Of a stretch of 64,000 nt of DNA, positions 16,799 through 27,280 are shown piece after piece. Location: positions 1-64,000 of the forward strand of contig NZ_JBCDMV010000020.1 of assembly GCF_038433135.1 (NCBI RefSeq), in the 5' to 3' direction. Below the pieces are notes generated by a model, which saw only the letters and a program-made list of their open reading frames with translations, did no database searches and was not told the DNA's origin. Within the stretch, counting starts at the first letter, position 1, and every line of letters starts with the position of its first letter. This DNA comes from Luteococcus sp038433135 (lineage in GTDB: Bacteria; Actinomycetota; Actinomycetes; Propionibacteriales; Propionibacteriaceae). A program made the translations under genes and the position numbers.

Positions 16799-19700
16799 TC
16801 AGGACGCGGGCGCGGGCGTCGGCGGCTTGCCGTCGAAGATGTCGACCACCACCTGGGTGGCCCACTCCAGCAGGTCGACGCCGATCACCGGCTTGCCCAG
16901 CACCGGTGCGGTCGTGGGGCGTGGGATCAGCGCGAAACCGGCCTGTCGCTTGATCACGCTGCCGGGGTGCAGCCTGCCCAGCCGAAGCTCGCGGGATTCG
17001 GGCAGGTTGGCCGGGGCAAAGCGAATGTTGTTGCCCTGTCCCACCACCTCGGTCAGGCCGACGCTGCGGCACAGCAGCCGGAAGCGGGCGACGGCCAGCA
17101 GTACCTCGGTGGGGCCGGGCAGCGGGCCGTAGCGGTCCTCGAGCTCCGCCCGCACCTCCGCAATGTCGTCCTCGCTGCGCACCTCGGCCAGCCGCTTGTA
17201 CATCTCCAGCCGCAGCCGCTCCGATTCCACGTAGTCATTGGGCAGGTTGGCATCCACCGGCAGCTCGATCCGCATCTCCGGCTCCGGTTCGGCGTCGGGA
17301 TCACCGCGGAAGTCGGCGACGGCCTCCCCCACCAGCCGGATGTAGAGGTCGAAACCGACGTCGGCGATGTGCCCGGACTGTTCGCCGCCCAGCAGGTTGC
17401 CGGCGCCGCGGATCTCCAGGTCCTTCATCGCGATCTGCATGCCGGCACCCAGATCGGTGTGCGCGGCCATCGTCGCCAGTCGGTCATGCGCGGTCTCGGT
17501 GAGCGGCTTCTCCGGCGGGTACAGGAAGTAGGCATAGCCGCGTTCCCGGCCACGGCCCACCCGGCCGCGCAGCTGGTGCAGCTGGCTGAGACCCATCAGG
17601 TCGGCCCGTTCGATCAGCAGGGTGTTGGCGGTGGAGATGTCCAGGCCGGCCTCGACGATGGTGGTGGAGACCAGCACGTCGGCGCGGCGCTCCCAGAAGT
17701 CCTGCATCACCTCTTCCAGCTGGTGCTCGTTCATCTGGCCGTGGGCGGTGACCACCCGCGCCTCCGGCACCAGTTCCCGCAGCCGCGCGGCGGTCTTCTC
17801 GATCGACTGCACCCGGTTGTGCACGTAGAAGACCTGGCCTTCGCGGGCCAGTTCGCGGCGCACCGCGGCCACCACCTGGGCCTCGTCATAGGGCCCGGCA
17901 AAGGTCAGCACCGGGTGGCGCTCCTCCGGCGGGGTGGCAATCACGCTCATCTCCCGGATGCCGGTGATCGCCATCTCCAGGGTGCGCGGAATCGGGGTGG
18001 CGGACATCGCCAGCACGTCCACATTGAGCCGCAGCTTCTTCAGCGACTCCTTGTGCTCCACGCCGAAGCGCTGCTCCTCGTCGATGATCACCAGGCCGAG
18101 GTCCTTGAACTGCACCTCGCCGCTGAACAGCCGGTGGGTGCCGACCACGACGTCCACCTTGCCCGACGCGATCCCCTCCTTGACCGCCTTCGCCTCGGCA
18201 TCGGTCTGGAAGCGGGAGAGCTGGGCGACGTGCACCGGGAAACCGGCATAGCGTTCGGCGAAGGTGGCGTGGTGCTGGGTGACCAGCAGCGTGGTGGGCA
18301 CCAGGATCGCCACCTGCTTGCCGTCCTGTACGGCCTTGAAGGCGGCGCGGACGGCGATCTCGGTCTTGCCATAGCCCACGTCGCCGCAGATCAGCCGGTC
18401 CATCGGGACCACCTGCTCCATGTCCTGCTTGACCTCCTGGATGCAGGCAAGCTGGTCGGGCGTCTCGACGTAGTTGAAGGCGTCCTCCAACTCCCGCTGC
18501 CAGGCGGTGTCCGGGCTGAAGGCGTGCCCGCGGGTGGCCTGCCGGGCGGCATAGAGCTTGATCAGCTCCGCGGCGATCTGCTTGACGGCCTTGCGGGCGC
18601 GGGACTTGCGCTTGTTCCAGTCGGCGCCGCCCATCTTGTCCAGCGAGGGGGCCTCGCCACCCACATAGCGGGTCACCTGGTCCAGCTGGTCCATCGGCAC
18701 GAAGAGCCGGTCCCCGGGCTGGCCCTTCTTGCTGGCGGCATATTCAATCACCAGGTATTCGCGGGTGGAGCCGGCGACGGTGCGCTGCACCATCTCCACA
18801 TAGCGGCCGACGCCGTGCTGCTCGTGCACCACCGGGTCACCGGCCTTGAGCTCCAGCGGACTGATCTGGTTCTTGCGCCGGCTGGGCATCTTGCGTTCGG
18901 ACTTGTCGGCGGGCTTGTTGCCCGCCAGGTCACCGGTGGTGAACAGGCTGAAGCCCAGCCCGGGCGCGCGGAAGCCGTGCCGCTGGCCGGCCGGGACGAT
19001 GGTGACGGTGCCCCTCTCCGGCGCGTCGATGATGGCGTCGACGACGTGCGAGCCGATCTCGTGGTCGGTCAGCACCTCCGCCATTCGGCTGGCCAGGCCC
19101 TTGCCCTCGACGCTGAGCACGACGGCGTCGCCGGCCCGGACCGCGTCGCCGATCTCGCCGACCGCACCCTCCGTGTCACCCTTCCAGGTCTCGGCGGCCC
19201 GCCAGGCCAGACTGCGGGACTCGACACCGTCGACCGACAGGTGGGAGAGATCCACCAACTCGCCGTCCTCGGCGTAGGTGGGGCCGGCCTCGGCCGGGGC
19301 GGCGGTGAAGCTGGACAGGCTCCACCAGGACTGGCCGCGCTGCAGTGCGTGGGCCCGCACATCGGCCAGCTGCCAGTAGGCGGTGGCGCCCAGGTCGATC
19401 GGGGCCTTCCCACCCGCCGCCGCGGCCGCCCAGGAGGCGTGCAGGAATTCCTGGCTGGTCGCCACCAGGTCATGCGCGCGGCTGCGCACCAGTTCCGGAT
19501 CGCTGACCAGCACGATCGTCTGTGCCGGCAGCACATCCAACAGCAGTTCCAGGCCGTCGACCAGGGCAGGGGTGAGCGCCTCCATCCCCTCGACGGCGTG
19601 GCCCTCCGCGATCTTGTCCAGCATCTCCACCAGTTCCGGGTGGTCCGGGATCAACGCCCTGGCGCGGCCGCGCACGGTGGCATCCAGCAGGAGTTCCCGG

Positions 19701-20391
19701 CAGGGGGAGGCGATGATCTCGCCCAGGGTGCTGGGCATGGAGCGCTGGTCGGCGACGGTGAAGTGCCGGATCTCCTCCACCTCGTCGCCGAAGAAGTCGA
19801 TCCGCACCGGATGTTCCTCGGTGGGCGGGAAGATGTCGACGATGCCGCCGCGGACGGCGAACTCGCCGCGTCGCTCCACCAGATCCACCCGGTGGTAGGC
19901 GGCATCCACCAGGGCGGTGGCCAGCTCGTCGACGTCGAAGTCCTCACCGGCGACGATCCGCACCGGCTTCAGCTCGGCCAGCCCCTTGACCTGGGGTTGC
20001 AGCACGGAGCGCACCGGGGCGACGACGATCCGCGGCGGCCCGGCGGGGTCATTGCCGGCCAGACGACGCAGCACGGCCAGCCGTCGCCCGACGGTGTCCG
20101 AGCGCGGGCTGAGCCGCTCGTGCGGCAGGGTCTCCCAGGCCGGGTAGTAGGCGACGGCCTGCTCCCCCACCCAGCTGGTCAGCTCGGCGGTGAGCTGCTC
20201 GGCCTCGCGATAGGTGGAGGTGACCAGCGTAGGATCGGCCACCCGACGGCCCCATTTAGGTTGTCGGCCAGCGCGGCCCGGGCCGCGCCCGGAGCGGTCA
20301 GGTCCAGCGTCGAGGTGGCCGAGGCCTGCCCGGCCACCCGGGACAGGACGGGATCGGAGGCGAGCAGGCGGGTCAGGCCGGTCAAAGTCAC
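16799..20391 (-). CDS. mfd: Transcription-repair coupling factor Mfd, apparent frameshift near the 5' end
   Basis: The product, about 1197 aa if the shift is corrected, removes stalled RNA polymerase and recruits UvrA. Visible parts are the UvrB-like N-terminal region, the RNA polymerase-interacting domain (DPVVHEQHGVGRYVEM), the translocase with Walker A GDVGYGKTE and the DEEQ box, and the C-terminal TRCF domain. The first about 50 codons (GTG 20391, MTLTGLTRLLASDPVLSRV) are in one frame and the rest in another. In the first frame the reading is GWPIL then nonsense; in the second LVTSTYREAEQL continues exactly where homologs do. A single missing base at about 20228-20235 explains it. Either a sequencing error or a real mutation disabling the full-length protein. 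Confidence 0.88.
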
Positions 20392-20505
20392 CCGACAAAT
20401 CTACCCGTCCGATCCAAGACCGTGACCCTTCGATGAATTCAGCCGAGAGCGGCATGGCCAGTCAGGCGCTGACAGCATTCCGACCACTCGCCTAGAGTCG
20501 TCGCC

Positions 20506-21870
20506 GTGAGCAATCCCGCAACCCTTGTCATCCTGGGCGCCTCCGGCGACCTGACCCACCGCCTGCTGCTGCCCGGGCTGGGCACCCTGCTGAAGCAGCA
20601 CTCCCGACCGGACCTGACGCTGATCGGGGCGGCCTTCGATGAGATGGCCGACGAGCAGTGGACGGAGGTGGTGCAGACGGCACTGGCCGAGAGCGGTTGC
20701 CCGCAGGGCCGGATCGACCAGCTGCTGGCCAGCACCCGCTACGTCAAGATCGACGTCACCAACCCCGAGGAGCTGAAGGCGCTGCTGGACTCCTGCCCCA
20801 GCGACCCGGTGCTCTACTTCGCGCTGCCGCCCGCCATCACGATGAAGGCCTGCGAGGCGCTCAGCACCCTGGAGGTACCGCCCACGATGCGGCTGGGGCT
20901 GGAGAAGCCCTTCGGCCACGACGCCGAGAGCGCCCGCCAGCTCAACAGCCTGCTGACCCGGATCGTCCCCGAGCGGCAGATCTTCCGCGTCGACCACTTC
21001 CTGGGCAAGTCCACGGTGCTCAACCTGCTCGGCCTGCGCTTCGCCAACCGGCTCTTCGAACCCGTCTGGAATGCGCAGAACATCGATCATGTGGTGATCG
21101 CCACCGACGAGACCCTCGCCCTCGAGGGGCGGGCCGGCTACTACGACGGCGCCGGCGCGATGAAGGACATGATCCAGAGCCACCTGCTGCTGGTGATGGC
21201 GATGTTCGCGATGGAGGAACCGGCGCGGATCGACGAACTGGAACTGCGCGACCTGATGGCGCACGTGCTGCGCGCCACGGAACTGCTCACCGGCGATCCC
21301 GCCGCGGATTCCCGACGCGCTCGGTACACCGCCGGCAAGATCGGTGACCGGGAGGTGCCCAACTATGTCGACGAGGAGGGCGTCAAGCCGGAGAACAACA
21401 CCGAGACGCTGGCCGAGCTGAAGGTGCAGGTGAAGACCTCCCGCTGGGCGGGAGTGCCGATCACACTGCGTTCCGGCAAGGCGCTGGGCGATGCCCGCAA
21501 TGGCATCACCGTGATGCTCAAGCCGGTCGGGCACCTGCCCGAGGGCTTCAAGAACGAGCCGGTGCCGAATGTGATCAGCATCGGGATGAAGCCGGAGAAC
21601 ATCGCCGTCGGGATCACCACCAATGCGGAGGGCGACGTGCTGGACCTGGAGGATTCGGTGCTGTTCACCGAGCTCGGCAGCAGCGCGGTGCGGCCCTATG
21701 GCGAAATCCTGGAGGGCATCCTGGACGGTGACCCGCTGCTGAGCGTCCGCGGTGACATCGCCGAGGAGTGCTGGCGGATCATCAGCCCGGTGCTGCAGGC
21801 CTGGGCGGAGAACAGGGTGCCAATGGACGAGTATCGGGCCGGATCGTCGGGCCCGAACTCCTGGATGTGA
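20506..21870 (+). CDS. zwf: Glucose-6-phosphate dehydrogenase
   Basis: The 454-aa enzyme performs the first step of the oxidative pentose phosphate pathway and makes NADPH. The NADP-binding GASGDLTHRLL is at residues 9-19, and the substrate-binding segment reads RVDHFLGKS rather than the common RIDHYLGKE, so it belongs to a divergent branch. The ending is shorter than in E. coli. The GTG start is preceded by TAGAGT 7 nt upstream with no Shine-Dalgarno sequence, indicating a probable leaderless mRNA. No opcA, gnd or tal is adjacent; it stands alone, divergent from mfd. Confidence 0.88.
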   Translation: MSNPATLVILGASGDLTHRLLLPGLGTLLKQHSRPDLTLIGAAFDEMADEQWTEVVQTALAESGCPQGRIDQLLASTRYVKIDVTNPEELKALLDSCPSDPVLYFALPPAITMKACEALSTLEVPPTMRLGLEKPFGHDAESARQLNSLLTRIVPERQIFRVDHFLGKSTVLNLLGLRFANRLFEPVWNAQNIDHVVIATDETLALEGRAGYYDGAGAMKDMIQSHLLLVMAMFAMEEPARIDELELRDLMAHVLRATELLTGDPAADSRRARYTAGKIGDREVPNYVDEEGVKPENNTETLAELKVQVKTSRWAGVPITLRSGKALGDARNGITVMLKPVGHLPEGFKNEPVPNVISIGMKPENIAVGITTNAEGDVLDLEDSVLFTELGSSAVRPYGEILEGILDGDPLLSVRGDIAEECWRIISPVLQAWAENRVPMDEYRAGSSGPNSWM

Positions 21871-22470
21871 TCAATTGTTGAAGCGGTTCTGGGCGGCCTC
21901 CAGGCCGTCCAGGACCAGCTTCTCCACCGCTTCGGCGGCGCGGCGGGTCTCCAGCTCGAAGTCGGTGCGCAGCGCGGCCGGAATGGGGGCCAGCACATAG
22001 TCGGCTGGCTGCTGCCGGCCGGGGGGACGACCGATGCCGAAGCGGATCCGGTGGAAGTCACCAGTGGTCAGGTGGCGGCGCATGCTCTTCAACCCGTTGT
22101 GGCCATTGTCACCGCCGCCCAGCTTGAGCCGCAGCTGGCCCAGGTCAAGATCCAGCTCGTCGTGGACGGCGATCACCTGGCCGGGGGCCACCTTGTGGAA
22201 GGTGGCCAGTTTGCCGACCGCCTGGCCGGACTCGTTCATGAAGGTGCGCGGCTTGACCAGCACCACCTTGTGGGCGTCGATGCCGGGTGCACCGATCCCC
22301 GCGGTGCTGATCCGGGTCTCGACGACGTCGGCGCGCATCCCGCGGGGGGCCGACCAGCTGGCCCGCGCGCGGCGGGCCAGCTCGTCGACGACCATGAACC
22401 CGACATTGTGCCGGGTGTTGGAGTAGGTGGGGCCGGGATTTCCCAGCCCCACCACCAGCCAGGTGGTCAC
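21871..22470 (-). CDS. pth: Peptidyl-tRNA hydrolase
   Basis: The 199-aa enzyme releases tRNA from peptidyl-tRNAs dropped by the ribosome. The catalytic histidine is His21 in NTRHNVGF; GLGNPGP (9-15), the FMNESGQAV segment and GGGDNGHNGLKS are intact. The GTG start overlaps the rplY stop by GTGA. Its stop codon directly follows the zwf stop on the other strand, with no space for a terminator between them. Confidence 0.95.
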   Translation of the reverse strand: MTTWLVVGLGNPGPTYSNTRHNVGFMVVDELARRARASWSAPRGMRADVVETRISTAGIGAPGIDAHKVVLVKPRTFMNESGQAVGKLATFHKVAPGQVIAVHDELDLDLGQLRLKLGGGDNGHNGLKSMRRHLTTGDFHRIRFGIGRPPGRQQPADYVLAPIPAALRTDFELETRRAAEAVEKLVLDGLEAAQNRFNN

Positions 22471-23111
22471 TCGCCCTCGGACTCGCCCTCAGCGGCCTCG
22501 TCGGTCTCGCCCTCAGCGGCCTCGTCGGTCTCGCCCTCGGCGTCCTCGGACTCGACCTGCAGCTCCTCGGCCTGGTTGATGCCGACGATCAGCGTCTCGG
22601 CGGCCTCACCGTGGAAGGTGGCGCCCTCGGGCAGGGTGATGTCGGCGACGGTGACCTGCGCACCGGCCTCCAGACCCTCGATCGACACCTCGATCTCGGT
22701 CGGGATCGCCATGGCGGAGACCTCCAGCGGCAGCACGGTGATGTCCTGGTTGACCGTGGTGTCGGCGGCGGCCTCGCCCACCAGCAGCACGGGGACCTCG
22801 ACGGTGACCTTCTCGCCACGCTTCACCAGCAGCAGGTCGACGTGCTCGACGAAGCCCTTGATCGGGTCACGCTGCACCTGCTTGGGCAGGCAGAGCTGCT
22901 CGCCCTCGCCCGCGATCTCGAGGCTCAGCAGCACGTTGGCGGTGCGCAGCGCCAGCAGGATCTCGTGGCCGGGCAGGGTCACGTGCACCGGCTCCATGCC
23001 ATGGCCGTAGAGCACGGCGGGCACCTTGTCGGCGCGACGGATGCGGCGGGCAGCGCCCTTGCCGAATTCGGTGCGCTTCTCGGCGATAATCTTCAACTCA
23101 TTGGTGGCCAT
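22467..23111 (-). CDS. rplY: 50S ribosomal protein L25/general stress protein Ctc
   Basis: A 214-aa long-form L25 with the N-terminal 5S rRNA-binding domain (about 1-95, VPAVLYGHGMEPVHVTLP) and the C-terminal TL5/Ctc beta domain (about 100-190). The C-terminus is an extreme acidic tail built of near-identical blocks (AEGETDEA repeated), encoded by a direct repeat in the DNA. It pairs with pth as in most bacteria. The ATG has GAGGAGACC just upstream. Confidence 0.93.
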   Translation of the reverse strand: MATNELKIIAEKRTEFGKGAARRIRRADKVPAVLYGHGMEPVHVTLPGHEILLALRTANVLLSLEIAGEGEQLCLPKQVQRDPIKGFVEHVDLLLVKRGEKVTVEVPVLLVGEAAADTTVNQDITVLPLEVSAMAIPTEIEVSIEGLEAGAQVTVADITLPEGATFHGEAAETLIVGINQAEELQVESEDAEGETDEAAEGETDEAAEGESEGE

Positions 23112-23254
23112 TGTGGTCTCCTCAACCTTCGTCTCTGGGGCATCCAGATCACGTACACGCCCACGAGGGAGGAGACGAGCTTGCGCTCACACCACGTCGA
23201 TAACGGACCCCGGAGCATTCCGGTTCCCTCGCCAGGCAACCCAGCAAGGATAGA

Positions 23255-23294
23255 GCACCGGGCCCGTCACTTCCAAAGCCGGCGGGCCCGGTGC
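23255..23294. other. 12-bp hairpin in the rplY / XPB divergent region
   Basis: GCACCGGGCCCG (23255-23266) pairs perfectly with CGGGCCCGGTGC (23283-23294) around a 16-nt loop. Both flanking genes are transcribed away from it, so it is not an obvious terminator. It might end an unannotated short transcript or act as a DNA or RNA control element. Otherwise the region 23112-23412 holds only promoter-type sequence. Confidence 0.4.
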
Positions 23295-23412
23295 CGTGGG
23301 GTTGCTGGAGTGTCACCAGATTCCCTGACCCCACACGGGGTTTTCCAAGATGGCGAAGCTACTCCCGAGGGGGTTCACCCAGCATTGGCATCCGGGGGCA
23401 TACTGGCAGGCG

Positions 23413-25056
23413 ATGAACACCCCAGGCCCCCTGATCGTCCAGTCCGACCGCACCCTGCTGCTGGAGGTGGACCACCCCGACGCTGCGGAGTGCCGGATCC
23501 AGATCGCGCCCTTCGCGGAGCTGGAGCGCGCCCCGGAGCACGTGCACACCTACCGGCTGACCCCGCTGGGGCTGTGGAATGCCCGCGCCGCCGGGCATGA
23601 TGCGGAGCAGGTGGTGGACGTGTTGCTGCGCTTTTCCCGCTATCCCGTCGCGAGCTCGCTGCTGGTGGACATCTCCGAGACGATGGGCCGCTACGGGCGG
23701 CTGCGGATCGAGAAACACCCCACCCACGGGCTGGTTCTGGTCAGCACCGATCAGGCCGTGCTCACCGAGGTGCTGCGCTCCGCGAAGATCAAGGGCCTGG
23801 TCGGTGCCCGGATCGACGACGACACGGTGATCGTGCATCCGTCGGAGCGCGGCAACCTGAAGCAGCAGCTGCTGAAACTGGGCTGGCCGGCGGAGGACCT
23901 GGCGGGCTATGTCAACGGCGAGCACCACGAGATCGAGCTGGTCACCGACGGCTGGCAGCTCCGTCCGTACCAGCACCAGGCCGCCGAGTCCTTCTGGCAC
24001 GGCGGATCCGGCGTCGTGGTGCTGCCCTGCGGCGCCGGCAAGACCATCGTCGGGGCCGACGCAATGGCGCTGGCCAAGGCCACCACGTTGATCCTGGTGA
24101 CCAATACCGTCAGCGCCCGGCAGTGGCGCGACGAGCTGCTGCGCCGCACCAGCCTCACCGAGGACGAGATCGGCGAGTACTCCGGCAGCAAGAAGGAGGT
24201 GCGCCCGGTCACCATCGCCACCTACCAGGTGATTACCTCCAAGCGGAAGGGCATCCACCCGCACCTGGAACTCTTCGACGCCCGCGACTGGGGCCTGGTG
24301 ATCTATGACGAGGTACACCTGTTGCCCGCCCCGGTCTTCCGGATGACCGCCGACCTGCAGGCCCGGCGCCGGTTGGGCCTGACCGCCACCCTGGTGCGGG
24401 AGGACGGCCGGGAGGGCGACGTGTTCAGCCTGATCGGCCCGAAGCGCTTCGACGCCCCGTGGAAGGAGATCGAGGCGCAGGGCTACATTGCCCCGGCGGA
24501 CTGCGTCGAGGTGCGGGTGACGCTGGACGACTCCGAGCGGATGGCCGTTGCCACCGCGGAACCCGACGTCCGTTACCGGCTGGCCGCCACCGCCGAGAGC
24601 AAGACCCCGGTGGTGCTGGACCTGGTGGACCTGCATCGGGGGCAACCCACCCTGGTGATCGGCCAGTACGTCGACCAGTTGGAGGAGCTGGCCCAGAAGC
24701 TGGACGCGGAGCTGATCACCGGCGCCACCACCAACAAGCAGCGCGAGGACATCTACCGGCGCTTCCGCACGGGCGAGATCGACCTGATCGTGGTCAGCAA
24801 GGTGGCCAACTTCTCGATCGACCTGCCCAGCGCGGAGGCGGCGATCCAGGTTTCCGGCGCCTTCGGCTCCCGCCAGGAGGAGGCCCAGCGGCTGGGTCGG
24901 CTGCTGCGCCCCAAGGATGGCCGCACCGCACGCTTCTACGCGGTGGTCAGCCGGGACACCTCGGATGCCGAATTCGCCCAGCACCGGCAGCGATTCCTGG
25001 CGGAGCAGGGCTATGCCTACCGGATCATCGACGCGGCGGACATCGGCTCGAGGTGA
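23413..25056 (+). CDS. XPB/Rad25-type superfamily 2 DNA helicase
   Basis: The 547-aa protein matches actinobacterial XPB: an N-terminal damage-recognition-like domain (1-180), Walker A GAGKT at 207-211, DEVH at 299-302, and an RED motif (LVREDGREG near 328-336), which is diagnostic of XPB. The helicase C domain ends with QRLGRLLRPK. It unwinds DNA 3'-5' and in actinobacteria partners a Bax1-type nuclease, which I do not see nearby. ATG 23413 (MNTPGPLIVQSD) was chosen because it matches the N-terminus I recall for family members; the frame is open 63 nt further upstream. Confidence 0.9.
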   Translation: MNTPGPLIVQSDRTLLLEVDHPDAAECRIQIAPFAELERAPEHVHTYRLTPLGLWNARAAGHDAEQVVDVLLRFSRYPVASSLLVDISETMGRYGRLRIEKHPTHGLVLVSTDQAVLTEVLRSAKIKGLVGARIDDDTVIVHPSERGNLKQQLLKLGWPAEDLAGYVNGEHHEIELVTDGWQLRPYQHQAAESFWHGGSGVVVLPCGAGKTIVGADAMALAKATTLILVTNTVSARQWRDELLRRTSLTEDEIGEYSGSKKEVRPVTIATYQVITSKRKGIHPHLELFDARDWGLVIYDEVHLLPAPVFRMTADLQARRRLGLTATLVREDGREGDVFSLIGPKRFDAPWKEIEAQGYIAPADCVEVRVTLDDSERMAVATAEPDVRYRLAATAESKTPVVLDLVDLHRGQPTLVIGQYVDQLEELAQKLDAELITGATTNKQREDIYRRFRTGEIDLIVVSKVANFSIDLPSAEAAIQVSGAFGSRQEEAQRLGRLLRPKDGRTARFYAVVSRDTSDAEFAQHRQRFLAEQGYAYRIIDAADIGSR

Positions 25057-25249
25057 ACCGCCGGCCCCCGCCATTCGAAGTCTGGCTGAATGTTTGCCAA
25101 GCACCCGGCGAGGATGCGTCGGGCGCGGGAATTGCGACTAGTGTGTCAACTGCCTGATTTCTTGACCTCAAGGAATTTTGCGGGTCGATGAAGCTCCGCG
25201 GGCAGTTTGCTGGCCCACCTCCCCGTGGGTCGTACAAGGAGTAGTTGCA

Positions 25250-26014
25250 ATGCGCATTTCCATGAAGTCCCGTCTGGTCGCCGAATTCCTCGGCACCCTC
25301 TGGCTGGTTTTCGGCGGCGCCGGTTCCGCCGTGCTGGCCGCCAAGGTCCTGTCCACCGATCCCACCCCCGTCAACATGGGCATCGGTTTCGTCGGCGTCG
25401 CTCTGGCCTTCGGCCTGACCGTGATGAGTGCCGCCTATGCCTTCGGCCACCTGTCCGGTGGCCACTTCAACCCGGCCGTCACCCTGGGCCTGTTCGCTGC
25501 CAAGCGGATCGAGGCCAAGGCCGTGCTGCCCTACATCATCACCCAGGTGATCGGCGGCATCGTCGGTGCCGGCCTGCTGTTCGTGATCGCTTCCGGCAAG
25601 GATGGATTCGACGCCAAGGCCTCCGGCTTCGCCTCCAACGGCTACGGCGCCCACTCCCCCGCCGGCTACTCGCTGATGGCCTGCCTGCTGGCCGAGGTGG
25701 TGCTGACCGCGATGTTCCTGTTCATCATCCTGGGCTCCACCGACGACCGCGCCCCCAAGGGCTTCGCCCCGATCGCCATCGGCCTGGGCCTGACCCTGAT
25801 CCACCTGATCTCCATCCCCGTCACCAACACCTCGGTGAACCCGGCCCGCTCGCTGGCCACCGCCGTCTTCCAGGGCGGCTGGGCACTGGGCCAGGTCTGG
25901 CTGTTCTGGGTTGCCCCGATCATCGGTGCCGTGATCGCCGGCGCGCTGTACAAGACGCTCACCGACGAGGGTGTCTCCCACCACGAGCAGTCCGAGGGCC
26001 GCGTCGAGGCCTGA
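25250..26014 (+). CDS. aqpZ: Aquaporin Z-type water channel
   Basis: The 254-aa polytopic protein has both NPA boxes, NPA at 74-76 in HFNPAVTLG and NPAR at 197-200 in SIPVTNTSVNPARS. The second segment, with HLISIPVTN before it, is characteristic of water-selective AqpZ rather than glycerol facilitators. Six transmembrane helices are evident. ATG 25250 has AAGGAG 9 nt upstream. A TTGACC-like -35 occurs near 25162. The 193 bp before it hold no other gene. Confidence 0.92.
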   Translation: MRISMKSRLVAEFLGTLWLVFGGAGSAVLAAKVLSTDPTPVNMGIGFVGVALAFGLTVMSAAYAFGHLSGGHFNPAVTLGLFAAKRIEAKAVLPYIITQVIGGIVGAGLLFVIASGKDGFDAKASGFASNGYGAHSPAGYSLMACLLAEVVLTAMFLFIILGSTDDRAPKGFAPIAIGLGLTLIHLISIPVTNTSVNPARSLATAVFQGGWALGQVWLFWVAPIIGAVIAGALYKTLTDEGVSHHEQSEGRVEA

Positions 26015-26029
26015 TCCTCAATAACATCG

Positions 26030-26070
26030 AGGGCCCGTCTGCCCTGCTTCGAGCGGGGAAGGCGGGCCCT
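26030..26070. terminator. Terminator between aqpZ and the Nudix gene
   Basis: AGGGCCCG (26030-26037) pairs with CGGGCCCT (26063-26070), with further imperfect pairing inwards. It separates convergent genes. Confidence 0.65.
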
Positions 26071-26089
26071 TGCCATGCCCCGGACGGGC

Positions 26090-26599
26090 TCAGACCGGGA
26101 CGGTGGACTCCTCCACCTCACCCAGGTCACGGCAGGGGCCACCGTTCCAGCGCGCCAGGTCGGGGGTCTCGGCCGGCCAAATGGTCATCGTCGCCATCTG
26201 GTCGGGCGTGAACCAGCCCCAGCGCCCCATCCGGCTCTGCTCGGCGGCGGTGAAGGCGGAGGTGTCGACGTCAAAGCGCGCGGTTTCCAGCAGGAAGATC
26301 TCCTCCGACTGCACCAGGATCCGGTCGGAATAGCCGTGGGTCACCACGCGACGCGCGATCGGCCCGCGCAGCATGGCCGGATCAACCGCATGGCCCGTCT
26401 CCTCGGCCAGTTCCCGGGCCGCGGCGAGCCGGGTGTCCTCGTCGCCGTCCAGTCCGCCCCCGGGCAGGACCCACCAACCTGAGCCCGGCACCCCGTGGTC
26501 GGAATCGCTCATCAGCAGCACCGCGTCGCCGTCGCGCACCAGAACCCGGGCACCCCGACGGGACTTTCGACGACGGTCACCTGGATGTGGAGTGCTCAT
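26090..26599 (-). CDS. Nudix hydrolase
   Basis: A 169-aa single-domain Nudix protein with box GGLDGDEDTRLAAARELAEE (about 48-67) followed by TG, consensus-complete. The substrate cannot be told. The ATG at 26599 has TAGGTT as -10 ending 6 nt upstream and no Shine-Dalgarno sequence, so it is likely leaderless. Confidence 0.85.
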   Translation of the reverse strand: MSTPHPGDRRRKSRRGARVLVRDGDAVLLMSDSDHGVPGSGWWVLPGGGLDGDEDTRLAAARELAEETGHAVDPAMLRGPIARRVVTHGYSDRILVQSEEIFLLETARFDVDTSAFTAAEQSRMGRWGWFTPDQMATMTIWPAETPDLARWNGGPCRDLGEVEESTVPV

Positions 26600-26707
26600 G
26601 CCCCAAACCTATTGCCTGGCTCCGGACAACACACGGACAACAACCGGACAACACCTGAGGGCCACTGGACGCTCGCCCGGACTGTTCCCGTGGGCTTGGC
26701 TGACGTC

Positions 26708-27280
26708 ATGCGAAGAATCAGTGCCCTGTTCCTGGCCCTGGTGTGCGCGGGTTGCGTCGCCCCGACACCGGCCGAGAGCCCAGCGACGACGACGTCAGGC
26801 CCGGCCACCCCGCAGGAGACAGCCGCCAGCCCGGCCGCTTCCGCCAGCGGCACGCCACCGACCACCGATCCACCGGTCGCCACCCGGGAGGTCTCCAAGA
26901 ACGGCTTCCGGCTGGCGCTCGATCTGTATCCCCTTCGGCGAGCTGGGGAGAGCGCGCTGCTGACCGCCCGCTTGCGGGTGCTCGAACGTCCCGCCGACGA
27001 GCTGGTCAATGCCGACGACGTGCTGTCCGGCGGCGGCTTCGTCGACGGCATCCAGGGCCGGACCAATGGCTTCAGCCTGGTGGACGCTCCGCGCAAGGTG
27101 CTGCTCAGACCGGCGACCGCCGACGGCGCCGAGTTGTGCGAGCCCACCTTCCACGGCGGTTGGCAGAAGGGCGACGTCTACTGGGTGAGCTGCATCTTCG
27201 GGGCACCGCACCAGGCCACCAGCCAGATCACGGTGCGGGCGGCAACCTTCGGCAGCTTTGACCGGGTGCCGGTCCGATGA
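26708..27280 (+). CDS. Exported lipoprotein, unknown function
   Basis: The 190-aa product has an N-terminal signal with MRRISALFLALVCAGC; the Cys at 16 follows CAG, an imperfect but plausible lipobox. A Pro/Thr/Ala linker (17-60) leads to a small beta-rich domain with two cysteines (LCEPTF and VSCIFG), likely disulfide-bonded. ATG 26708 was chosen because the open frame upstream overlaps the divergent Nudix gene. It shares an ATGA overlap with the OmpA-domain gene, so the two exported proteins are co-produced. Confidence 0.7.
   Translation: MRRISALFLALVCAGCVAPTPAESPATTTSGPATPQETAASPAASASGTPPTTDPPVATREVSKNGFRLALDLYPLRRAGESALLTARLRVLERPADELVNADDVLSGGGFVDGIQGRTNGFSLVDAPRKVLLRPATADGAELCEPTFHGGWQKGDVYWVSCIFGAPHQATSQITVRAATFGSFDRVPVR

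Noticed and set aside
16733..20425. Very long plus-strand open frame opposite mfd
   Set aside because: Shadow of the GC-biased third positions of mfd; the peptide is repetitive in H, G, L, V and has no motif.
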